Origin: Mycolicibacterium celeriflavum
GTDB taxonomy: Bacteria; Actinomycetota; Actinomycetes; Mycobacteriales; Mycobacteriaceae
DNA length: 64,000 nt
NCBI RefSeq assembly: GCF_010731795.1
Contig: NZ_AP022591.1
Span: 496,001-560,000, forward strand
Direction of reading: 5' to 3'
Under the pieces are notes generated by a model. The model did no database searches. It worked only from the letters and a program-made list of their open reading frames with translations, and was not told the DNA's origin. Positions within the stretch are counted from its first letter, which is position 1. Each line of letters begins with the position of its first letter. Positions 57,625 to 64,000 of the stretch are shown piece after piece. A program made the translations under genes and the position numbers.

Positions 57625-58268
57625 CAGCGAGCCGCCGACGAAACTGCAGGAGACGATGCCGCTGGAGTGACGGACCGGCCGACCTTGAGTTGGCGGGTCA
57701 CGATCGCCACCCGCCAGCCGAGGTGCCGGAAGGTCTGCACATCGGACGGATGCACCTGGTCGGGGTTGGCGTCGACGTCGGTCTGCGCGCCGGCGCCGAG
57801 CCAGAAGCCCAGCCGGTTGAGATCGCTGTCGCTACTGCCGGAACTGTTCCAACCCGGCCCCAAACCCAAACTGACCCAATGCATATGGTGCTGGGTCGCG
57901 AAGACCGCCATCGACACCAGCGTGTTGAGCTTGTCGCCGCTTTTGGCGCCGGAGTTGGTGAACCCCGCCGCGACCTTGTCGCGCCAGTCGCCGTTGGCGC
58001 ACCGCCGCCCCGTCTTCTCGGCGAACGCCTGGAAGCCGGCCGACAGATTGCCCATGTATGTGGCGCTGCCGAAGATGATGCCGTCCGCCCCGTCGAGAAC
58101 GTCCCAATCCGCGTCGGTCATCTGGTCCACGGGCAGCATCGTGACCGCGGCGCCGGCTTCGCGCGCACCAGCGGCCACCGCGTCGGCGAGCGTGGCGGTG
58201 TGACCGAAGCGGGAGTGATAGGCGATCGCAATCGCAGGCGCGGCGATATCGGATCCGTTGTGAGACAT
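57624..58268 (-). CDS. Flavodoxin-like NAD(P)H-dependent FMN reductase (WrbA-like)
   Basis: 214 aa from the ATG at 58268. The flavodoxin phosphate loop is AIAYHSRFGHTATLADAVAA, and the FMN-contact loops are GSATYMGNLSAGFQAFAEKT and FTNSGAKSGDKLNTLVS. This is the WrbA/NAD(P)H:quinone reductase pattern. It should reduce quinones or similar substrates by two electrons. The C-terminal 15 residues (TPAASSPAVSSAAR) are low-complexity and look like a read-on extension. It is co-transcribed with the ArsR and SRPBCC genes. Confidence 0.88.
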   Translation of the reverse strand: MSHNGSDIAAPAIAIAYHSRFGHTATLADAVAAGAREAGAAVTMLPVDQMTDADWDVLDGADGIIFGSATYMGNLSAGFQAFAEKTGRRCANGDWRDKVAAGFTNSGAKSGDKLNTLVSMAVFATQHHMHWVSLGLGPGWNSSGSSDSDLNRLGFWLGAGAQTDVDANPDQVHPSDVQTFRHLGWRVAIVTRQLKVGRSVTPAASSPAVSSAAR

Positions 58269-58269
58269 G

Positions 58270-58770
58270 TCAGTTCGCCTCCGCGTACGCCTGGTTGACT
58301 TCCTCACGGCGGCGGACCCAGTCGGGCAACTCGGTGCCGGACAGGTAGGCCTGTAGCCGGTCCAGGTAGGCATGCGTGCCACCGATGAAGCCGCTGGCGT
58401 TGCGCACCCCCAGCCCGCGGTGGGTGAATTTCAGTAGCGTGCCGGCGCCCTCGGCGGTCAACTCGTAGCGCACCACACCGTCCTCGACGATCGGTTGCCG
58501 CCACTCGTGTTCAAACACGTGGGGTGGGTCCCAGACCAGAATCCGACCCGTCATCCGCTTGCGGTCCGGTGGCAGGGGAGGACCCGTCGCCACCATCTCG
58601 ATCGACCCGCCCGCGCGCGGGTCCAGCGTCGTCGCGCCGAACCATTCCTTGCGCTCGTCGGGGTCGGTGATCGCCGACCACACCGCCTCGATGGGAAACG
58701 GCAGCCTGCGCTCGAAGGTCAGCACGGCACGGTCACCGTCGATCGTCAGTCGTCCGTCACGATCGCTCAT
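58270..58770 (-). CDS. SRPBCC/AHSA1-like protein
   Basis: 166 aa from the ATG at 58770, overlapping the ArsR stop by 4 bp. The AHSA1-type fold shows in RRLPFPIEAVWSAITDPDER, EWFGATTLDPRAGGSI, VFEHEWRQP and LLKFTHRGLG. Such proteins next to an ArsR gene are a very common actinobacterial pair; the SRPBCC domain probably binds a hydrophobic ligand. Longer frames extend into the ArsR gene and were rejected. It lies 1 bp upstream of the flavodoxin gene. Confidence 0.88.
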   Translation of the reverse strand: MSDRDGRLTIDGDRAVLTFERRLPFPIEAVWSAITDPDERKEWFGATTLDPRAGGSIEMVATGPPLPPDRKRMTGRILVWDPPHVFEHEWRQPIVEDGVVRYELTAEGAGTLLKFTHRGLGVRNASGFIGGTHAYLDRLQAYLSGTELPDWVRRREEVNQAYAEAN

Positions 58771-59078
58771 CGTGTCTCCTTGTTCCTCAAGTGGCGTTCC
58801 AGGGCATCGAGATGGTCGGTCCAGTAACGGCGGTAGCGGGTGATCCAATCGTCGATCGCGATCAGTCCGTCGGCGCGTAACGCATAGATGCGACGTTGCG
58901 CGTCGGGTCGGACCTCGACGAGTCCGACCTCGCGCAGCACCCGCAGATGCCGTGACACCGTCGGCTGGGTCAACTCGGGCAACGTCGCGACCAGTTCACC
59001 CGCGGTGCGTTCGCCGTCGATCAGCGCGTCGAGCAGCGCCCGGCGGCTGGGTTCGGCGACCGCTTCGAAGACGTCCAT
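58767..59078 (-). CDS. ArsR-family transcriptional repressor
   Basis: A 103-aa winged-helix protein. It has EAVAEPSRRALLDALIDGER, the recognition helix LPELTQPTVSRHLRVLREVG, and the wing LVEVRPDAQRRIYAL. Metal-binding Cys residues are absent, so it belongs to the non-metal group that accompanies SRPBCC proteins. It should repress its own operon through the palindromes upstream (59089-59126). It is coupled to the SRPBCC gene by a 4-bp overlap. Confidence 0.92.
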   Translation of the reverse strand: MDVFEAVAEPSRRALLDALIDGERTAGELVATLPELTQPTVSRHLRVLREVGLVEVRPDAQRRIYALRADGLIAIDDWITRYRRYWTDHLDALERHLRNKETR

Positions 59079-59088
59079 GCGGCCAGTA

Positions 59089-59126
59089 TTGCATCACATC
59101 TATATAGATGCAACCCTATATAGACG
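59089..59126 (-). promoter_or_regulatory. ArsR operator: nested palindromes with second half-copy
   Basis: CATCTATATAGATG at 59097-59110 is a perfect 14-bp palindrome. It sits inside a larger dyad TTGCATC (59089-59095) / GATGCAA (59107-59113). A further CTATATAGACG follows at 59116-59126. The site lies 11-48 bp before the ArsR start codon, so it covers the promoter, and TATATA is a likely -10 element. This is the natural autoregulatory site of the ArsR protein. Confidence 0.7.
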
Positions 59127-59193
59127 CGCCAGCGACTAAGAGCGTAGGAAGAACTACCCGACCTGCTTGAAACGCCCTCGGGCTATTCGACAT

Positions 59194-59991
59194 TCATGGG
59201 CGGCGCTGCACCAGCAAGGTCTGCGCCGAGGTTCCGATGAACCCCTGCCGGTCGAACAGGTCGGCGGTCGTCACGCCGATGCCGTCGGGTCCGATCGAGC
59301 CACGAGCTCGCACCGCGAAGTCGTCGCCGACCGGCAGGCGGTGCAGATGGACGGCGGTGTCGGTGTTCATGAACACGAACCGCTGCGGGTCCAGCGCCGC
59401 GCCCGCGCCGTTGGCGCTGTCGACCACCATCGCCAGCCGTTGCAGATCCGTCGTCGGCTCCGAATCGACCAGCGCGACAAGCGGACTCATCCAGACCACA
59501 TTTCCGGCCTCACCGGTCTCGGGCTGGCGCCGCCAGCTCACCGTCTCGAGGTAGCCTTTCGCGCCGACCCAGCCGTGCGGCACCGGCACAGATTCACCCT
59601 CGATCAGCGGGGGATAGCGGTCGGTCACCGCGTCGGCGGTGTCACTCGTTTTCAACAGCCAGGCGGTGACGCGGGCAACCGCGCGTTGACCGCCGCCTGC
59701 CCTGTCCGCTGACATCTCCGCCACCATCAGCGAGATCCGTGCGCCCGGGCGGTCGACCCAGGCACGCACCCGCACCCGGGCGACCGGAATCGCGCCCAGG
59801 ATGTCGAGAGTCAACCGGCCGATGCGCAGACCCGAATCACCGGCCAACTCCTCGATCCGTTTCGTCATCAGAGCCAGCGGCGGTGAGCCGTGCTGAATCT
59901 CTGGATCCCAGTTGCTGCGCGTCCCGTCGGTGGACTCGAAGACGTCGAACTCGCCCTCGGCGCCGACGCGCCGGTAGTGGCAGTCGATCAC
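59194..59991 (-). CDS. Acyl-CoA thioesterase-like double-hotdog protein
   Basis: 265 aa from the GTG at 59991, giving a 4-bp overlap with the RecB-like stop. The sequence looks like a TesB-type double hotdog. A first domain with NWDPEIQHGSPPLALMTKRI carries the conserved HG-x-PP-xALM element. A second contains DSANGAGAALDPQRFVFMNT and ARGSIGPDGIGVTTADLFDR followed by QGFIGTSAQTLLV. It probably hydrolyses acyl-CoA in the cytosol. The longer frame upstream lies within the RecB gene and was not used. Confidence 0.85.
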   Translation of the reverse strand: MIDCHYRRVGAEGEFDVFESTDGTRSNWDPEIQHGSPPLALMTKRIEELAGDSGLRIGRLTLDILGAIPVARVRVRAWVDRPGARISLMVAEMSADRAGGGQRAVARVTAWLLKTSDTADAVTDRYPPLIEGESVPVPHGWVGAKGYLETVSWRRQPETGEAGNVVWMSPLVALVDSEPTTDLQRLAMVVDSANGAGAALDPQRFVFMNTDTAVHLHRLPVGDDFAVRARGSIGPDGIGVTTADLFDRQGFIGTSAQTLLVQRRP

Positions 59992-60881
59992 GCCGCCGGC
60001 TCCGCCGCGGCTCGCAGTACCGGCTCCTCGACGGAATCCGATCCTTCGTCGGGTGCCTCGGGCCAACCGGGATACGGCGGCGGGGTGCCACCGAACACCG
60101 GGCAGTGGGCATGGTGTGCGCACCAGTCGCACAGCGCAGACGGATGCGGTCGGAAATCGCCTGTGGCACCGGCGTTCTGGATAGCCCGCCAGATCGCCGT
60201 CAGCGTCTTCTCGAACCTCGACAGTTCCTCGCGGTCGGGGGTGTAGTCGAGGATCTGGCCGTCGGCGAGGTAGATCAACCGCAGCCGGGCGGGCAGCACG
60301 CCACGCGAACGAAACAGCGCCACGGCGTAGAACTTCATCTGGAACATGGCCTTGAACTCGGCGAGCGCACGAGCCTCCGGCGGCGCCTTGCCGGTCTTGT
60401 AGTCGACCACCCTCAGTTCACCGGTCGGCGCGACGTCGATGCGGTCGACGAACCCGCGCAGCAGCGTCCCGTCCTCGAGCTCGACCTCGACGCGCTGTTC
60501 GCAGCCCTGCGGGTCGAATCGGGTGGGATCCTCCAGCCGGTAGTAGCCGGCCAACAGGGCGCGCGCCTCGGCCAGCAGTGCCGCCCGCACCTCGGGTGCG
60601 AACTCATCGGCGACGGCTGGTTGCTCGGCTACCACCGCGTCCCAGGCCGGGTCGACGAGCGTCAGCGCGGCATCGGGACCGCGATCTGCAGCGGGTAACG
60701 CGTACAGCTTCTCCAGCGCGGCGTGCACGACCGAACCGCGGACCTGGGCGACCGATACCGGCTCCGGCAGCCGGTCGATGGCGCGGAATCGGTAGAGCAG
60801 CGGACACTGCTTGAAGTCGGCGGCCCGCGACGGGGACAGCGCCGGGCGCCGCCGCGTCGGCTCACCACGCTCGTCGGTCAT
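59988..60881 (-). CDS. RecB-family PD-(D/E)XK exonuclease (Rv2119-like)
   Basis: A 297-aa single-domain nuclease of the RecB/Cas4 type. The catalytic residues appear as His in GSVVHAALEKLYA, Asp in LRGFVDRIDVAPTG and Asp-x-Lys in LRVVDYKTGKAP. Four Cys residues (Cys in FKQCPLLYRFR, and CDWCAHHAHC) fit the 4Fe-4S cluster of AddB/Cas4-like nucleases. It probably degrades or resects DNA ends; no helicase is fused. There is no CRISPR array nearby. The position agrees with Rv2119 of M. tuberculosis. Confidence 0.92.
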   Translation of the reverse strand: MTDERGEPTRRRPALSPSRAADFKQCPLLYRFRAIDRLPEPVSVAQVRGSVVHAALEKLYALPAADRGPDAALTLVDPAWDAVVAEQPAVADEFAPEVRAALLAEARALLAGYYRLEDPTRFDPQGCEQRVEVELEDGTLLRGFVDRIDVAPTGELRVVDYKTGKAPPEARALAEFKAMFQMKFYAVALFRSRGVLPARLRLIYLADGQILDYTPDREELSRFEKTLTAIWRAIQNAGATGDFRPHPSALCDWCAHHAHCPVFGGTPPPYPGWPEAPDEGSDSVEEPVLRAAAEPAA

Positions 60882-60949
60882 AGGGGCAGCCTAGGACCGG
60901 ACCCCGACAACCCCGCGCACCCGCGGCGGCGGGTCAACTGGCAGGCTGA

Positions 60950-61789
<840 letters not shown>

Positions 61790-61802
61790 TAGCGATCGCC
61801 CC

Positions 61803-61855
61803 AAACCGACGCAATGGTCGAAATCCGCGTGCGGAAACGACCAAAGCGTCGGTTT
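61803..61855. terminator. Long hairpin between convergent trmI and DUF503 genes
   Basis: AAACCGACGCAATGGTCG (61803-61820) pairs with the complement at 61838-61855 in 16 of 18 positions around a 17-base loop. It lies 14 bp after the trmI stop and 16 bp before the DUF503 stop, so it can serve both genes. The stem lacks a U tract. Its sequence (AAACCGACGC) looks like a dispersed intergenic repeat unit. Confidence 0.6.
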
Positions 61856-61870
61856 CGGCGCTAGGTCCGC

Positions 61871-62164
61871 TCAGTCGGTGTTGCGGCGCAAGCCGCGGGT
61901 CGCAGACAGCAGTTCCATCTCCGGCCGCGCGGCCACCAACCGCTCGGCGGCGTCGAGGACCTCGACCACATGGCCGCGGTCGGCGGCCACCAGGGCGACA
62001 CCGACATTCGCGCGCCGATGCAGATCCTGCGCGCCGGTCTCGGCTGCCGAGACGGCGAATCTGCGGTGCAGTTCAGCGATCACCGGACGGATCGCGGAGC
62101 GTTTCTGTTTGAGCGACCGCACGTCGCCCAACAGCAGGTCGAATTCGATCCAGCCGATCCACAT
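61871..62164 (-). CDS. DUF503-family protein (Rv2117-like)
   Basis: A 97-aa protein of the DUF503/YlxP-like family. It starts MWIGWIEFDLLLGDVRSLKQ and carries the KRSAIRPVIAELHRRFAVSA helix typical of this ferredoxin-like fold. YlxP-type members are linked with ribosome assembly; the mycobacterial role is not known. It lies 9 bp downstream of lppK on the same strand. Confidence 0.9.
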   Translation of the reverse strand: MWIGWIEFDLLLGDVRSLKQKRSAIRPVIAELHRRFAVSAAETGAQDLHRRANVGVALVAADRGHVVEVLDAAERLVAARPEMELLSATRGLRRNTD

Positions 62165-62173
62165 ATCGGCGGG

Positions 62174-62716
62174 TCAGGGCGTCGGCGTGGGCGCGGGATT
62201 CTCGCCGAGGGGCAGCAGCGCGTCGGCAGTCCCGCGGGTCAACTGCCAGTGATTGTCGGCGAAGCGGAACTCCATCGGGAACGTGAAGTCGCCCGCCTGC
62301 GGGTCGGCGGCCTTGGCGGTCACGGTCGCCAGCACGACGCCGTTGGCGCCGTCGGCCCATGCGAGGTCCTTCGCCTCGAAGGTGGCCGGCGCGTAGCCGC
62401 CATCGCGCAGGGCCGTTGCGAACTTGTCCATCGCCGCGCCGTCGGCGGGTGTGGCGTTCTCGACGAGGTCGAGCTTGTCGGCGCCAGGGATGTTCGCGTC
62501 GGCCATCCGCGCCAGGACGTCGGTGAGCGCATTCGGAGGCGGCAGCGGGGCGATCGTCGACGGCGGTTGCGCGGCGGGCACCGGCGACGACTCGGTGGCC
62601 GGGGGTACGACTGGCGCCGGCTGGCTACCGGGCTCTTCGGCACCACATGCACATAGCCCGAGCGCCGTCGCAATCGCGACGGCGCTCAAGGCTGCGGCAC
62701 GGGTGGTGCGGTGCAC
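62174..62716 (-). CDS. lppK: Lipoprotein LppK-like
   Basis: A 180-aa protein with a signal peptide (RAAALSAVAIATALGLCAC) and lipobox LCAC at about residues 21-24, so it is lipid-modified and anchored outside the cytoplasmic membrane. A Pro-rich linker follows (about residues 30-60). The mature domain ends VLATVTAKA...FTFPMEFRFADNHWQLT, similar to the MTB12-like protein encoded just upstream, suggesting a shared fold. Its position matches lppK (Rv2116). Function unknown. Confidence 0.85.
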   Translation of the reverse strand: MHRTTRAAALSAVAIATALGLCACGAEEPGSQPAPVVPPATESSPVPAAQPPSTIAPLPPPNALTDVLARMADANIPGADKLDLVENATPADGAAMDKFATALRDGGYAPATFEAKDLAWADGANGVVLATVTAKAADPQAGDFTFPMEFRFADNHWQLTRGTADALLPLGENPAPTPTP

Positions 62717-62723
62717 CGGGCTC

Positions 62724-63215
62724 CTAGCCGACGGAGGACAGCAGCGCCATGAGCGACTGCTTGGACATCTGCCAGCCGGTGGGGCTCGGACCGGGTACGA
62801 ACTGGATGTTCTGGCTGGCCGTGCCGCCGGTGGCAGCGGTCGCGGTCACGTCGGCCGACACCACGGCGCCGTTCTGGTCGATGTTCGCCACCGAGAAGGT
62901 CAACGGGAATTTGCCCTCGGCGGCAGCCTCACGAAGCTTGCTGTCGGCGAGTCGGCCCTCGATACGTCCGATGCCGCCCTGAACGTAGGGCGCCTTGCCG
63001 GCGGAAGTGCCGCCGGAGCCGAGCGCCTGCAGGGTCTGCAGCAGCGGCCCTTCGAGATCGGGGGCGGGCGCCTGCGGCATCGGGACGTCCCATACGACCG
63101 GGGTGACGGCCGGTGCGGAGGCGACGCTGGAGGATGCAATGGATGTCACACCTGCCGCGGCACCGCCGACGACAGCGACCGCTGCGACGCCGGTAACGAG
63201 GGATTTCAGGAGCAC
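62724..63215 (-). CDS. Secreted low-molecular-weight antigen MTB12/CFP2-like protein
   Basis: A 163-aa protein. A cleavable signal peptide is evident (LVTGVAAVAVVGGAAAGV). The mature part has VQGGIGRIEGRLADSKLREA, FPLTFSVANIDQNGAVVSAD and QNIQFVPGPSPTGWQMSKQS, in the same order as the M. tuberculosis MTB12 (Rv2376c) antigen. The family is secreted, small and of unknown function. It lies 8 bp from lppK, and the two seem to be related domains in one operon. Confidence 0.83.
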   Translation of the reverse strand: MLLKSLVTGVAAVAVVGGAAAGVTSIASSSVASAPAVTPVVWDVPMPQAPAPDLEGPLLQTLQALGSGGTSAGKAPYVQGGIGRIEGRLADSKLREAAAEGKFPLTFSVANIDQNGAVVSADVTATAATGGTASQNIQFVPGPSPTGWQMSKQSLMALLSSVG

Positions 63216-63361
63216 GATTTTCCTTTCGATGGGCCCAACTCAGCAGAGAGGTTAACAAGTGGTGCAGGTGTGTCGAATTGCTACACCGCACACAATGGCT
63301 GAATCGCCGGTAGCGTTGATGTTGTTACTGCACCAACTCTCGGTGCGGGGAGGGGCGCAAC

Positions 63362-64000
63362 ATGAGTGAATCAGAGCGTTCTGAAGCCTACCCAGAAGGC
63401 TTCGACACCCACGAATCAGGCATGTCCAGCGAGGATGCGGCCGAGCTCGAGGAGCTCCGCCGCGAGGCCGCAATTCTGCGCGAGCAGTTGGAGAACGCGG
63501 TCGGCCCGCAAAGTGGTCTGCGTAGCGCCCGAGATGTCCACCAGCTCGAGGCGCGGATCGACTCACTCGCCGCCCGCAACGCCAAGCTGATGGAAACCCT
63601 CAAGGAGGCCCGTCAGCAGCTGCTCGCATTGCGCGAAGAGGTCGATCGACTGGGACAGCCGCCGAGTGGTTACGGGGTGCTGCTGGGCGTTCAGGACGAC
63701 GACACCGTCGACGTGTTCACCTCCGGGCGCAAGATGCGGCTGACCTGCTCACCGAACATCGACGCCAAGGCGCTCAAGCAGGGCCAGACCGTCCGCCTCA
63801 ACGAGGCCCTGACGGTCGTCGAGGCCGGCAACTTCGAAGCGGTGGGCGAAATCAGCACGCTGCGCGAGATCCTGTCCGACGGGCACCGCGCGCTGGTGGT
63901 CGGCCATGCCGACGAGGAGCGCATCGTCTGGCTGGCCGAGCCGCTGGTCTCGGCCGAGCACCTGCCCGACGGATACGACGACGACGACCTCGACGACAGC
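63362..64000 (+). CDS. mpa: Proteasomal ATPase Mpa/ARC, N-terminal part
   Basis: 213 codons are visible; the gene runs off the window. It starts at the ATG at 63362 with [21 protein letters not shown] coiled coil follows (about residues 20-100, [19 protein letters not shown]), then the OB-fold interdomain ([20 protein letters not shown] and [20 protein letters not shown]). The AAA module lies beyond the window. Mpa recognises Pup-tagged proteins through the coiled coil and unfolds them into the 20S proteasome. The adjacent order (lppK) matches M. tuberculosis. Confidence 0.95.
   Translation, partial: MSESERSEAYPEGFDTHESGMSSEDAAELEELRREAAILREQLENAVGPQSGLRSARDVHQLEARIDSLAARNAKLMETLKEARQQLLALREEVDRLGQPPSGYGVLLGVQDDDTVDVFTSGRKMRLTCSPNIDAKALKQGQTVRLNEALTVVEAGNFEAVGEISTLREILSDGHRALVVGHADEERIVWLAEPLVSAEHLPDGYDDDDLDDS

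Overview
The window is a high-GC actinobacterial chromosome segment, almost certainly a non-tuberculous, probably fast-growing Mycobacterium (Mycolicibacterium-type). The evidence is the gene order wag31, a Rv2144c-like membrane protein and a Rv2143-like phosphoribosyltransferase on the left, and M20 peptidase, PEBP, pyrD, lppL, uppP, phosphatase, DUF3090, SCO1664-like, cysQ, mshC, SDR, PAC2, metH, hisE-hisG, DUF4126-like, RecB-like, trmI, DUF503, lppK and mpa on the right. This is the Mycobacterium tuberculosis Rv2115c-Rv2145c neighbourhood read in reverse, with accessory blocks inserted. Family names come from reading the proteins; no database search was run.

Layout. (1) 1-2741: end of wag31 and housekeeping genes. 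(2) 2766-13109: accessory metabolism. It holds a tandem pair of phospholipase-D-like proteins, a DUF222/HNH protein, a decayed response-regulator fragment, a nitrate transporter, and a 1316-aa nitrate reductase fused to a flavodoxin/FAD/NAD(P)H reductase. (3) 13125-34841: a 21.7-kb genomic island in the 3' end of tRNA-Leu(GAG), bounded by a perfect 19-bp direct repeat. A third, slightly diverged copy at 16994 divides it into two units.

The left unit (13125-16994) has only two convergent genes, an unknown 392-aa protein and a 533-aa protein with a C-terminal HEPN RNase-type motif, plus a compact three-hairpin RNA ending in a strong terminator, divergent from the HEPN gene. This is the best candidate for an undescribed, perhaps anti-phage, system. 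The right unit (16994-34841) carries a VapBC-type toxin-antitoxin pair, a dead mmpS next to a TetR gene, IS256-family debris, and a TetR/thioesterase/hydrolase/MmpS/MmpL lipid-transport cluster. It ends in a truncated prophage: portal fragment, terminase, HNH, small ORFs, P-loop ATPase, Xis, repressor and integrase.

(4) 34824-64000: core genome. The divergently read lppL-DUF5703-pyrD operon is followed by the uppP/phosphatase/DUF3090/SCO1664/cysQ/mshC run, which covers undecaprenyl phosphate recycling, sulfur assimilation and mycothiol synthesis. Upstream of metH lies a sequence that folds as an S-adenosylhomocysteine riboswitch whose pseudoknot competes with a hairpin sequestering the metH ribosome binding site. 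After hisE-hisG come a FAD disulfide reductase, an ArsR-SRPBCC-flavodoxin-DoxX operon with a palindromic operator, a thioesterase/RecB pair, trmI, DUF503, two exported proteins, and the 5' part of mpa, the proteasomal ATPase, cut by the window end.
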